Below, piece after piece: positions 47,005-55,613 of a stretch of DNA of 64,000 bases. The position numbers were made by a program, and so were the translations under genes. Numbering within the stretch: position 1 is the stretch's first letter; each line of letters starts with the position of its first letter. The notes beneath the pieces are model-generated. The model saw only the letters and a program-made list of their open reading frames with translations. It had not been told where the DNA came from and ran no database searches. The stretch covers positions 1 through 64,000 of the forward strand of contig NZ_DATJTC010000002.1 of the NCBI RefSeq assembly GCF_035503745.1, given 5' to 3'. Source of the DNA: Dyella_B sp035503745 (GTDB taxonomy: Bacteria > Pseudomonadota > Gammaproteobacteria > Xanthomonadales > Rhodanobacteraceae).

Positions 47005-48096
47005 TCAGCCGCACGCGCGCAGGCCGCACAGAAAGGCCGGCGTGGCTACGTCGTCCAGCGCCTGGATCACCGCGTCGCGGATCTCGGCGGTGCCGGCCTT
47101 GCCGCCGATGTCGCGGCTGTGCGGACCGTTGCTGAGCACGTGGCTCACGGCCGCCTCGATGGTGGTGGCTTCCACGTCCAGTTCCAGCGAGTGGCGCAGC
47201 AGCAGCGCGGCGGAAAGAATCGCGCCCAGCGGATTGGCGGCGCCCTGGCCGGCGATATCCGGTGCCGAGCCATGGATGGGTTCGTACAGGCCGACTTTGC
47301 CGTCACCCAGCGAGGCCGAGGGCAGCAGGCCCAGCGAGCCGGCCAGCGCGGCGGCTTCGTCGGTGAGGATGTCGCCGAACAGGTTTTCGGTGACGATCAC
47401 GTCGTAGCGCGAGGGTTGCGTCAACAGCAGCATCGCCATCGAATCGACCAGCTGGTGTTCGAGCTTCACGTCCGGGTATTGGGCCGCGATGCGCGTGACG
47501 GTGCTGCGCCACAGGCGCGAGGTTTCCAGCACGTTGGCTTTGTCTACCGAGGTGACGTGCTGGCGGCGCTCGCGCGCCAGTTCGAAGGCGCGGCGCGTTA
47601 CCCGCTCGATTTCGGCGACGGTGTACTTGCATTCGTCGGTGGCGGCGTCAGCGGTGCGGGTCTTGGCGCCGAAGTAGGCGCCGCCGGTCAGTTCGCGCAC
47701 GAACAAGACATCGACATTCTTGAGCTTTTCGTTCTTCAGCGGCGACAGCGAGGCCAGCGCCGGATGCACCTGCAGCGGGCGCAGGTTGGCGAACACGCCC
47801 AGCGCCGCGCGCAAGGCCAGCAGGCCTTGTTCGGGGCGCACTTTGGCCTGCGGATCGGACCACTTGGGGCCACCCACCGCGCCCAGCAGTACGGCATCGG
47901 CCTGCTTGCACGCGGCCAGCGACGCGGCCGGCAGCGGCTCGCCCGTGGCGTCGATGGCGCAGCCGCCGATCGCGTGCGATTCAAATTCGAACGTGTGGCC
48001 GCTGCGCTCGGCGACGGCTTTCAGTACGGCAACGGCCGCGTCGGTAACTTCCGGACCTACGCCGTCGCCGGGCAGGGTAACGATACGCGCCTTCAT
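47005..48096 (-). CDS. leuB: 3-isopropylmalate dehydrogenase
   Basis: A 363-aa NAD-dependent oxidative decarboxylase of leucine synthesis. VTLPGDGVGPEVTDAAV at the start, the Arg triad region (LRPLQVHPAL; VRELTGGAYFG), DKANVLETSRLWR, and GLYEPIHGSAPDIAGQGAANP with the NAD motif are all present. The start overlaps leuD by 4 bases. ilvD follows after 11 bases. Confidence 0.97.
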   Translation of the reverse strand: MKARIVTLPGDGVGPEVTDAAVAVLKAVAERSGHTFEFESHAIGGCAIDATGEPLPAASLAACKQADAVLLGAVGGPKWSDPQAKVRPEQGLLALRAALGVFANLRPLQVHPALASLSPLKNEKLKNVDVLFVRELTGGAYFGAKTRTADAATDECKYTVAEIERVTRRAFELARERRQHVTSVDKANVLETSRLWRSTVTRIAAQYPDVKLEHQLVDSMAMLLLTQPSRYDVIVTENLFGDILTDEAAALAGSLGLLPSASLGDGKVGLYEPIHGSAPDIAGQGAANPLGAILSAALLLRHSLELDVEATTIEAAVSHVLSNGPHSRDIGGKAGTAEIRDAVIQALDDVATPAFLCGLRACG

Positions 48097-48677
48097 GCCG
48101 CTTTCTCCTGTTGTTGTTCGTAATGAGCGATGGCCGCCTCCTGCTGCAGCAGAAAGCCGAGCTGATCGACGCCGTTGAGCAGGCAATGCCGTGCGAACGG
48201 CTCAAGCTGGAAACGGATGCGTCCGCCGTCGGGCAACTCGATGGTTTGCTCGCGCACGTCGATGGACAGTTCCACGCCGGGGTTTTGCAGCAGCCAGCGG
48301 TGTTCGGCTTCGTCCAGCACAATGGCGAGCAGGCCGTTCTTCAGCGCGTTGCCGCGGAAGATGTCGGCGATCTCGCTGCACAGCACCGCCTTGATGCCGT
48401 AGTCGAGCAAGGCCCACGGCGCGTGTTCGCGCGAGGAGCCACAGCCGAAATTGCGCCCGGCGACGAGGATGCCGCAGCCGCGGGCTTCGGATTTGTTGAG
48501 CGGAAATGCCGGGTTGTCGCTGCCGTCCTGGTTGTAGCGCCAGTCCTCGAAGCAGTGCTTGCCCAGGCCGCTGCGCTCGGTGGTGGTGAGGAAGCGCGCC
48601 GGGATGATGCGATCGGTGTCGATGTTCTCATCGACCAGCACGGCGGTGCGCGAATGAATGCGGGTGATGGGCTTCAT
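48093..48677 (-). CDS. leuD: 3-isopropylmalate dehydratase small subunit
   Basis: A 194-aa swivel-domain subunit of isopropylmalate isomerase. AVLVDENIDTDRIIPARFL near the start and NFGCGSSREHAPWALLDYGIKAV are the family hallmarks. It pairs with LeuC just upstream. It overlaps leuC and leuB by 4 bases each. Confidence 0.97.
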   Translation of the reverse strand: MKPITRIHSRTAVLVDENIDTDRIIPARFLTTTERSGLGKHCFEDWRYNQDGSDNPAFPLNKSEARGCGILVAGRNFGCGSSREHAPWALLDYGIKAVLCSEIADIFRGNALKNGLLAIVLDEAEHRWLLQNPGVELSIDVREQTIELPDGGRIRFQLEPFARHCLLNGVDQLGFLLQQEAAIAHYEQQQEKAA

Positions 48678-50086
48678 GCGGCCACCTCCGTCAGGTATTG
48701 GCGTGGATCGGCGATCGCGCCGGCGATGGCCGAGGCGGCGGCGGTGGCGGGACTGGCCAGCACGGTGCGCGCGCCCTTGCCCTGGCGACCTTCGAAATTG
48801 CGGTTGGACGTGCTGACGACCAGCTGCCCCGGCTGTGCGAGATCCCCGTTCATGGCGATGCACATCGAGCAACCCGGGATGCGCCATTCCGCGCCGGCGG
48901 CGAGAAATACTTCGTGCAGGCCTTCGCGTTCGGCATCGCGGCGCACGGCTTCGGAGCCCGGCACCACCAGCATGCGCACGCCCTGGGCGACCTGTCGGCC
49001 GCGCAATACGTTGGCCGCTTCGCGCAGGTCCGAAAGGCGCGAGTTGGTGCAGCTGCCGATGAACACGACGTCCACGGCAGTGCCTTGCATCGGCTGGTTG
49101 GGCTTGGCCTGCATGTAGTCGAGCGCGCGCTGTTCCGGCGCGTTGCGTGCGGCCGGTACCGGCTTGTCCATCGCGATCGCCATGCCCGGATGCGTACCGT
49201 AGGTGACCGTGGGACGGATCTGGCTGGCGTCGATGCGCACCTGGCGGTCGTAGACCGCGTCCGTATCGCTGCGCAGCGCGCGCCAGCGAGCGACGGCCGC
49301 GTCCCATGCTGCGCCCTGCGGCGCACCGGGGCGGCCTTTGAGCCAGGCGAAGGTGGTGTCGTCCGGAGCGATCAGTCCGGCGCGCGCGCCCGCTTCGATC
49401 GACATGTTGCACACGGTCATGCGCTCTTCCATCGACATCGCTTCGATGGCTTGGCCGCGATACTCCAGTACGTAGCCGGTGCCGCCATCCACGCCGATCT
49501 CGCCGATGATGTGCAGGATCAGGTCCTTCGCGCCGACCCCGCGCGGCAGCGTGCCATCGACGTGGATGGCGAAGGTTTTCGGCTTGCGTTGCAGCAGGCA
49601 CTGCGTAGCCATCACGTGGCCGACCTCGGTGGTGCCGATGCCGAACGCAAGCGCGCCGAACGCGCCGTGGGTAGAGGTGTGGCTGTCGCCGCAGACGATG
49701 GTCATGCCCGGCTGGGTGGCGCCCAGTTCCGGACCGATCACGTGCACGATGCCGCGGTCCTGGCTATCCCAGCCGTACAGGCGCACGCCAAATTCGCGGC
49801 AGTTCACTTCCAGTTGCGCCACCTGCGCCTTGGCTTCGGCGTTGGCGTAGGGGCGTTCACCGTCCGCGCTCGGCGGCAGCGTGGGCGTGGAGTGATCGAG
49901 CGTGGCCAGCGTGCGGTCGGGGCGGCGCAGTGTCAGGCCGCGCGCGCGCAGTTCGCTGAAGGCCTGCGGCGAGGTGACTTCGTGCACCAGATGCAAGTCG
50001 ATGTACAGCACCGAGGGGGTGGCGTCGGTTTCGGGTGCGACGACGTGGCCGTCCCAGATTTTTTCGAACAGCGTACGGGGACTCAT
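48674..50086 (-). CDS. leuC: 3-isopropylmalate dehydratase large subunit
   Basis: A 470-aa aconitase-type subunit. The [4Fe-4S] Cys ligands lie in VFIGSCTNSRLSDL and in IPGCSMCIAMN. VCGDSHTSTHGAFGALAFGIGT and ATLDHSTPT are further signatures. The open frame is much longer upstream, but the ATG at 50086, overlapping ilvE by 4 bases, gives the conserved N terminus SPRTLFEKIWDGHVV. Confidence 0.97.
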   Translation of the reverse strand: MSPRTLFEKIWDGHVVAPETDATPSVLYIDLHLVHEVTSPQAFSELRARGLTLRRPDRTLATLDHSTPTLPPSADGERPYANAEAKAQVAQLEVNCREFGVRLYGWDSQDRGIVHVIGPELGATQPGMTIVCGDSHTSTHGAFGALAFGIGTTEVGHVMATQCLLQRKPKTFAIHVDGTLPRGVGAKDLILHIIGEIGVDGGTGYVLEYRGQAIEAMSMEERMTVCNMSIEAGARAGLIAPDDTTFAWLKGRPGAPQGAAWDAAVARWRALRSDTDAVYDRQVRIDASQIRPTVTYGTHPGMAIAMDKPVPAARNAPEQRALDYMQAKPNQPMQGTAVDVVFIGSCTNSRLSDLREAANVLRGRQVAQGVRMLVVPGSEAVRRDAEREGLHEVFLAAGAEWRIPGCSMCIAMNGDLAQPGQLVVSTSNRNFEGRQGKGARTVLASPATAAASAIAGAIADPRQYLTEVAA

Positions 50087-51087
50087 GTCGCGGCCTCCAT
50101 CGTGGCCTGGCTTTGTTGAGGCGTGCGGCCGTGACTGGCCGCATTTTGATTTTCGCGGTCGGCGGCGAGCGCGCTCGATACGTGCGTGAGCCAGCCGTAG
50201 CGGTCCTGCGTGCGACCATCGAACAGGCCGAAGAAGGCATCGCGCAGCGCGCGCGTGACCGGGCCGGGCGTGCCGTTGCCGACCTGCTTGCGATCGACCG
50301 AACGTACCGGCGTGATTTCCGCGGCGGTGCCGGTCATGAACACTTCGTCGGCCCAGTACAGCGCCTCGCGCGGCAGATCGCGTTCTTCCACCGCGATGCC
50401 CAGGTCGTCGGCGAGCGTGATCACCGTGTCGCGCGTGATACCGGACAAAATGCCCGCGCTCGACGGCGGCGTGAGCAGCTTGCCGCGCTTGACCAGGAAC
50501 AGGTTCTCGCCCGCGCCCTCGCTCAACAGGCCGTTGTGGCCCAGGGCAATGCCTTCGTCGAAGCCGCCGCGGCGCGCTTCCAGCCCGATCAGCTGGCTGC
50601 TGAGGTAGTTGCCGCCGGCCTTCGCCCAGCTCGGCAAGGTGTTCGGGGCGGGGCGATTCCACGAGGACACGCACACATCCGCGCCGGTTTCGGCGGCGTC
50701 GCCCAGATAGGCGCCCCATTCCAGCGCGAGGATCGCGACGTCGACGGGCGCGCCGTCCCTGGGGAGTACGCCGAGCCCGCCGGCGCCGCGAAAAACGATG
50801 GGGCGTACATAGGCCGAAGCCATGCGGTTGGCGCCAATCAGTTCCACGCACGCTTCGTCGATCTGTTGCTCGGTGTAGCCGATCTCGATGTCGTAGATGC
50901 GCGCCGATTCGAACAGCCGGCGCGTGTGATCGGCCAGGCGGAAATACGCCGGGCCGTCCGGCGTGTTGTACACGCGCTCGCCCTCGAACACCGAGGAGCC
51001 ATAGTGCAGGGCGTGCGCGCTGACGTGGACGGTAGCCTCGGCCCAGGGCTTGATGCGCCCGTTGTGCCACAGGAACGGCGTGTTCAT
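50083..51087 (-). CDS. ilvE: Branched-chain amino acid aminotransferase
   Basis: A 334-aa fold-type IV PLP aminotransferase that makes Val, Leu and Ile from the oxo acids. HALHYGSSVFEGERVY, the PLP lysine in WAKAGGNYLSSQLIG, and GLLSEGAGENLFLVKRG are present. The C terminus is about 25 residues longer than the E. coli protein. The start overlaps the leuA stop by 4 bases. It allows the operon to finish all three amino acids. Confidence 0.95.
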   Translation of the reverse strand: MNTPFLWHNGRIKPWAEATVHVSAHALHYGSSVFEGERVYNTPDGPAYFRLADHTRRLFESARIYDIEIGYTEQQIDEACVELIGANRMASAYVRPIVFRGAGGLGVLPRDGAPVDVAILALEWGAYLGDAAETGADVCVSSWNRPAPNTLPSWAKAGGNYLSSQLIGLEARRGGFDEGIALGHNGLLSEGAGENLFLVKRGKLLTPPSSAGILSGITRDTVITLADDLGIAVEERDLPREALYWADEVFMTGTAAEITPVRSVDRKQVGNGTPGPVTRALRDAFFGLFDGRTQDRYGWLTHVSSALAADRENQNAASHGRTPQQSQATMEAAT

Positions 51088-52691
51088 GCGGAAGCTCCTT
51101 GTGACGTGGGGATCTGGGCAGGGCGTTGGCCGGGCTGCCGTTCGATGCGGTTGACGATGGCGAGCGCGGCGTGCGCGGTCGCCTCGATGATGTCGGTGCT
51201 GACGCTGCTGCCGCTCCAGTCGCGCTCGGCGTGGCGCGCGGTGAGCCGCGCGTGGCCCTGCGCATCGCCGCCTTCGCTGATGGCGCGGACCTGGAAGCGC
51301 GTCAGCACCATGTCGGTGCCGGTGGCGCGCTCGATCGCGCGCAGCACGGCGTCCACCGGACCGTCGCCGATCGCCGCTTCGCCCACCACGCGGCCGTCTT
51401 CGTGGCTCAGCTTCACCGTGGCCGAGGCGCTGCCGCCCAGGTGCGAATGGGTGTTGAGCAGGTCCAGGTGCCACGGGCCCTTGGCATCGGGATCCTGACC
51501 CAGCGCGAGCGCCTCGAGGTCCTCGTCGCGGATCTCGCGCTTGCGATCGGCCAGCGCCTTGAAGCGCGCGAAGATCTCATCCATCGCCGCCTCCTCCACC
51601 GCGTGGCCGAGCGCCTGCAAGCGCTGGCGCAGGGCATGGCGGCCCGAATGCTTGCCCAGCACCAGTGTCGTTTCGGCAATGCCCACATCTTGCGGGCGCA
51701 TGATTTCGTAGGTGCTGCGATGCTTGAGCATGCCGTGCTGGTGGATGCCCGATTCGTGCGCGAAGGCGTTCTCGCCCACCACCGCCTTGTTGCGCGGCAC
51801 GGCCTGTCCGGTGATCTGCGTGAGCAGGCGCGAGGTGGGGTAGAGCTTGCGCGTGTCGATGCCGGTGTTCAGGCCAAAATGCGGTGCGCGGACCTTCAGC
51901 GCCATCACGATTTCTTCCAGCGCCGCATTGCCGGCGCGTTCGCCGATGCCGTTGATGGTGCATTCGACCTGGCGCGCACCCGCACTGACCGCGGCAAGGC
52001 TGTTGGCCACGGCCATGCCGAGGTCGTCGTGGCAATGCGCGGAAAATACCGCCTTGTGCGCGTCGCGCACGTTTTTGCGCAGATAGGTGAACAGTTCCAC
52101 CATTTCGGCCGGCGTGGTGTAGCCGACCGTGTCGGGCGCGTTGAGCGTGGTCGCGCCGGCGGCGACGGCGGCGCTGAACACTTCGACCAGGAAATCCGGT
52201 TCGGTGCGCAGTGCGTCCTCGGCGGAAAACTCCACATCGGCGCAGTATTTGCGCGCGCGTTCAATCGACGCTACCGCAGTGTCGAGCACCTGCGCCTTGC
52301 TCATGCCCAGCTTGTGCTCGCGATGCAGCGGACTGGTGGAGAGGAACAGATGGATGCGTGAGCGATGCGCCTGTTCCAGCGCGCGCGCGGAGGTGTCGAT
52401 ATCGCCGTTCTGGCAGCGTGCGAGTGCGCACACGGTGGTGGTGCGCAAGGTGCGCGCGATTTCCGCCACGGCGGCGAAATCGTCCGGCGAAGCCTGCGGA
52501 AAACCCGCTTCCAGGATGTCCACGCCCAGCGTTTCCAGCGCTTGTGCCATGCACAATTTCGCGCGCCGGTCCATGGAAAAACCCGGTGCCTGCTCGCCGT
52601 CGCGCAGGGTGGTGTCGAAAATGCGTACGCGGTCCTCGGCGTTGTCGCCGGCTTCGTCCTGGTGCTTGGGTGGTGTCGTTTCGGTGGTCAT
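51084..52691 (-). CDS. leuA: 2-isopropylmalate synthase
   Basis: A 535-aa enzyme that condenses 2-oxoisovalerate with acetyl-CoA, the committed step to leucine. FDTTLRDGEQAPGFSM, the metal His pair in FSAHCHDDLGMAVAN, and NGIGERAGNAALEE are signatures. A C-terminal LeuA dimer domain, which binds leucine for feedback, is present (SATVKLSHEDGRVVGEAAIG). First structural gene of the operon, about 110 bases behind the leader peptide. Confidence 0.97.
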   Translation of the reverse strand: MTTETTPPKHQDEAGDNAEDRVRIFDTTLRDGEQAPGFSMDRRAKLCMAQALETLGVDILEAGFPQASPDDFAAVAEIARTLRTTTVCALARCQNGDIDTSARALEQAHRSRIHLFLSTSPLHREHKLGMSKAQVLDTAVASIERARKYCADVEFSAEDALRTEPDFLVEVFSAAVAAGATTLNAPDTVGYTTPAEMVELFTYLRKNVRDAHKAVFSAHCHDDLGMAVANSLAAVSAGARQVECTINGIGERAGNAALEEIVMALKVRAPHFGLNTGIDTRKLYPTSRLLTQITGQAVPRNKAVVGENAFAHESGIHQHGMLKHRSTYEIMRPQDVGIAETTLVLGKHSGRHALRQRLQALGHAVEEAAMDEIFARFKALADRKREIRDEDLEALALGQDPDAKGPWHLDLLNTHSHLGGSASATVKLSHEDGRVVGEAAIGDGPVDAVLRAIERATGTDMVLTRFQVRAISEGGDAQGHARLTARHAERDWSGSSVSTDIIEATAHAALAIVNRIERQPGQRPAQIPTSQGASA

Positions 52692-52724
52692 GCCTGGCTC
52701 CGTTTGGACGGTGCCGAGGGCAAC

Positions 52725-52754
52725 AAAAAACCCCGCATCCTGGTGGGTGCGGGG
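52725..52754 (-). terminator. Attenuator terminator of the leu-ilv operon
   Basis: On the minus strand CCCCGCACCC, loop ACCA, GGATGCGGGG is followed by TTTTTTGTTG. It lies between the leader peptide stop (52802) and leuA (52691). The upstream segment GTATCTAGGTC to CACGCGCCC can offer alternative pairing. Only a fold calculation can settle this. Confidence 0.88.
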
Positions 52755-52801
52755 TTCTTCGGGGTATCTAGGTCAGTTTTGCTTTACCTGGACACGCGCC
52801 C

Positions 52802-52939
52802 TCAGCCCGCACCTCCGTTGGTAATAAGGAGTACGAGTACAAGGGAAATAAGAAGGAGGCCGGCAAACGGCAGCGTGTCCGTAACCGTCGGGGGACGGAT
52901 CGCTCGGGTCACGTAGCGGTGGCTGTTGCGCTGCGGCAT
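52802..52939 (-). CDS. Leu/Ile/Val-rich leader peptide controlling the leu-ilv operon
   Basis: A 45-codon open frame (ATG at 52939, TGA at 52802) whose 3' part reads LLLISLVLVLLIT: 7 Leu, 2 Ile and 2 Val among 13 residues. It is followed by NGGAG and stop, 48 bases before the attenuator stem. This is the classic arrangement of multivalent attenuation: scarcity of Leu, Val or Ile stalls the ribosome and prevents terminator formation. The first half is Arg/Pro/Thr-rich and unspecific. Too short for standard gene calls. Confidence 0.88.
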   Translation of the reverse strand: MPQRNSHRYVTRAIRPPTVTDTLPFAGLLLISLVLVLLITNGGAG

Positions 52940-52946
52940 GTCGTTG

Positions 52947-52976
52947 ACCCTAAGGCACCGTTCATGAGGCTGTCAA
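52947..52976 (-). promoter_or_regulatory. Sigma-70 promoter of the leu-ilv operon
   Basis: On the minus strand a perfect TTGACA (-35, 52971-52976) is followed after 18 bases by TAGGGT (-10). The start would fall just before or at the leader ATG at 52939, so the leader may be nearly leaderless. An AT-rich tract (AAAATTTTTCATAAAAAAATGG) lies upstream, split here only by description, and could act as an UP element. Confidence 0.6.
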
Positions 52977-53303
52977 CCATTTTTTTATGAAAAATTTTCC
53001 GAATTGCCAATTCGCACACGTACGGACGGCTGGACGTCCATATGTACCAACGTGTTTCGTATTTATTCGTTTCAAAAGAAACCAATAAAAAGTAGCGCGC
53101 GATGTAGGCACGATTGCCAATTTGCCGGTCGCGCATGCATCCATCGGGGCCCAATGAGGCGACGAGCACGGCGCATGCAGGGGCTGACATGCGGTCGGAT
53201 GATCCCGAGTCTGTTGCTGGCGTCGGCTGTCCCGCAGCAATGTGCGTTAGGCAGCGCGGCCCCGCCGGATTGAGCTCTGGAGAGGACTCGGTACCATAGC
53301 GAC
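52977..53303. other. Intergenic region between the leu-ilv leader and pssA
   Basis: 327 bases. The left third is AT-rich, next to the leu-ilv promoter. The right part must hold the pssA promoter. I see no gene, repeat or clear operator. The open frames here have no ribosome binding site. Confidence 0.5.
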
Positions 53304-54701
53304 ATGAATGTTTCCCGCCTCTTGACGCCTCGTCGCCTGACTCGGCGGTTGTTGCCGTTGCGCCGTTTCCTGCGTCCGCAACTGAATGCGCTGCACGCCT
53401 TTGCGGTGCCGGCCGATGGCATCCGCGTGCTGGACGGCCCGGCCGCGTTCCGCGCGGCGCTGCTGGCGTCGATCGCGCGGGCGCAGCGGCGGATCGTGAT
53501 CGTGGCGCTGTACCTGCAGGACGATGACGTCGGCCGCGAAGTGCTCGATGCGCTGTATGCGGCAAAGCGCGCCAATCCCGCATTGGCAGTGGAAATCTAT
53601 GTCGACTGGCATCGCGCCCGGCGCGGACTGATCGGCCATGCCGACAGCGATGGCAATGCCGCGATGTATCGCCAGTACGCCGCGCGCTTGGGCGACGGCG
53701 TGGCGATCCACGGGGTACCGGTGCAAAACCGCGAAGTGTTCGGCGTCCTGCATCTGAAAGGTTTCGTGATCGACGACGAAGTGCTCTACAGCGGCGCCAG
53801 CCTCAACGAGGTTTATCTGGCCCGGCACGGACGCTACCGGCTCGATCGCTACCATCTGCTGCGCCATGCGGGCCTTGCCGATAGCCTGGCCGGCTTCGTG
53901 CACCGGCATTTCAAGGGCAGCGACGCGGTGATCCGGCTGGACCGGCCGCCGTTGCCGCCCACCCGCGAGCTGCAGAATCCGATCCGGCACCTGCGCCGGC
54001 AATTGCAACGGGCGCATTACCAGGTGCCGCACGAGGCGTTGCCGGACGGGGCGGTGGCGGTGACGCCGCTGGTCGGCTTCGGCCGCACCGACAACCAGCT
54101 CAACGATGTGCTGCTGGCGTTGCTGCGCGACACGCGGCGGCGCGTGGTGCTGTTCACGCCCTACTTCAACCTGCCGCGGCCGGTGCGCGCGGTGCTGGGC
54201 CACTTGCTGCGCCGCGGCTGCAGCATCGACATCATGGTGGGGGACAAGACCGCGAACGATTTCTACATTCCACCCAGCGAACCCTTCCGTAAGACCGGCT
54301 TGCTGCCGTATCTATACGAAAGCAATCTGCGCCGCTTTCTGCGACTGCATCGCACGCACGTCATGCGCGGCCAGCTCAATGTCTGGCTGTGGCGCGACGG
54401 CGATAACAGTTATCACCTCAAGGGCCTGCTGATCGACGAGGAGGTCGCCGTGCTCACCGGCAACAACCTCAATCCGCGCGGGTGGGGGCTGGACCTGGAG
54501 AACGGTCTGCTGTTGCGCGATCCCGCGCATCTGCTGACGGCGCGTCACGAAGCGGAGTGGGCCGCCCTGCGCCGCCACGCCACCCGGTTGGACGATTACA
54601 GCGCGCTGGACAATCCGCGCCACTATCCGCCCCAGGTGCGCCGGCTGCTGCGCCGGCTCAGCCGGGTGCGGCTGGACCGGTTGCTCAATCGGCTGCTTTG
54701 A
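53304..54701 (+). CDS. pssA: CDP-diacylglycerol-serine O-phosphatidyltransferase (PLD superfamily)
   Basis: A 465-aa type I phosphatidylserine synthase of the phospholipase D superfamily, like E. coli PssA (451 aa). Two HKD motifs occur: HLKGFVIDDEVLYSGASLNEVY near residue 151 and HLKGLLIDEEVAVLTGNNLNPR near 371. LENGLLL follows. It joins serine to CDP-diacylglycerol at the membrane surface, towards phosphatidylethanolamine. Cardiolipin-synthase-like proteins share the motifs, but the order and spacing favour PssA. The 3' end overlaps the opposite-strand GNAT gene by 17 bases. Confidence 0.9.
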   Translation: MNVSRLLTPRRLTRRLLPLRRFLRPQLNALHAFAVPADGIRVLDGPAAFRAALLASIARAQRRIVIVALYLQDDDVGREVLDALYAAKRANPALAVEIYVDWHRARRGLIGHADSDGNAAMYRQYAARLGDGVAIHGVPVQNREVFGVLHLKGFVIDDEVLYSGASLNEVYLARHGRYRLDRYHLLRHAGLADSLAGFVHRHFKGSDAVIRLDRPPLPPTRELQNPIRHLRRQLQRAHYQVPHEALPDGAVAVTPLVGFGRTDNQLNDVLLALLRDTRRRVVLFTPYFNLPRPVRAVLGHLLRRGCSIDIMVGDKTANDFYIPPSEPFRKTGLLPYLYESNLRRFLRLHRTHVMRGQLNVWLWRDGDNSYHLKGLLIDEEVAVLTGNNLNPRGWGLDLENGLLLRDPAHLLTARHEAEWAALRRHATRLDDYSALDNPRHYPPQVRRLLRRLSRVRLDRLLNRLL

Positions 54702-55296
54702 GCGCGTGCAGGCGCGCCAGGCGCATCTGAAGCCAGCGCGATACGTCCGGCCACTCGCTGGCGATGATCGAATAGCACACCGTATCGCGCAGGGTGCCGT
54801 CGGGACGGCGCTTGTGGGCGCGCAGCACGCCATCGCGATGGGCGCCCAGGCGTTCGATCGCGCGCTGCGAGTCTAGATTGCGGCCGTCGGTGTGCAATTC
54901 CACCGCCACGCATTGCAGGCGCTCGAAGGCGTGCTGCAGCAACAGGCGCTTGCAGGCGGTGTTCAGGTGGCTTTTCTGCCAGCGCCGGGCGTACCAGGTG
55001 TAGCCGATGGCGATACGCGGCAGCGCCGGATCGAATTCGTAGAAGCGGGTAGTACCGACGATCTCGCCGCTGCTTTTTTCGCGCACGGCGAACGGCAGCA
55101 TGGTGTTGGCGGCCAGGCCATCCAGCGCTTTCTGGATGTAGGCCGGGGCCTGCCCGGGGGCCGGGGCGCTGGTAAACCACAGTTCCCACAGCTGGCCATC
55201 CGCGGCGGCCGCTTCCAGGTCGGAGGCGTGATGCGGGGCGAGGGGTTCGAGCAGGACGTGCTCGTCCTGGAGTGAGACCGGAGTCAGGGTGGGCAT
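54685..55296 (-). CDS. GNAT family N-acetyltransferase (RimJ/RimL-like)
   Basis: A 203-aa acetyltransferase. LEPLAPHHASDLEAA, EIVGTTRFYEFDPALPRIAIGYTWYARRWQ and VELHTDGRNLDSQRAIERLGAHRDGVLR are the segments of the Acetyltransf_3 (RimJ/RimL-like) type, with the last including the acetyl-CoA binding region. The substrate is unknown. The stop lies inside the end of pssA. A small YdcH-type gene follows upstream on the same strand, 4 bases apart. Confidence 0.88.
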   Translation of the reverse strand: MPTLTPVSLQDEHVLLEPLAPHHASDLEAAAADGQLWELWFTSAPAPGQAPAYIQKALDGLAANTMLPFAVREKSSGEIVGTTRFYEFDPALPRIAIGYTWYARRWQKSHLNTACKRLLLQHAFERLQCVAVELHTDGRNLDSQRAIERLGAHRDGVLRAHKRRPDGTLRDTVCYSIIASEWPDVSRWLQMRLARLHALKAAD

Positions 55297-55300
55297 CGGA

Positions 55301-55507
55301 TCAGGCGTCGAGGTCGGGAATCAGCTTGCTTTCCAGCCGCGCGATGGTGTCTTTCAGCAGCAGCTTGCGCTTCTTCAGGCGGGTGATCTGCAGCTCGTCG
55401 CTGCCCAGCGAGTGACCCATCTGCTCGATTGCCGCGTCCAGGTCGCGATGCTCCTGGCGCAGTTCGGCCAGGAGATGGACGATCTGGGACTGATCCTGGG
55501 CCTGCAT
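55301..55507 (-). CDS. YdcH/DUF465 family small coiled-coil protein
   Basis: A 68-aa helical protein (LRQEHRDLDAAIEQMG; ITRLKKRKLLLKDTIARLESKL) that fits DUF465/YdcH, a short coiled-coil family of unknown function. The ATG at 55507 is preferred to longer starts, because the upstream extension lacks helical character. It precedes the GNAT gene by 4 bases and is divergent from ttcA. Confidence 0.85.
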   Translation of the reverse strand: MQAQDQSQIVHLLAELRQEHRDLDAAIEQMGHSLGSDELQITRLKKRKLLLKDTIARLESKLIPDLDA

Positions 55508-55613
55508 GGGGGCAATCAATCGCTTGGGCGGCGGAAGATAGCCAATTGTAGCGCGCAAAAATGGCGGGAGAGAGGCAGGTACACTATGCGCTTGCCCGTC
55601 CGACGCTGTGCCC

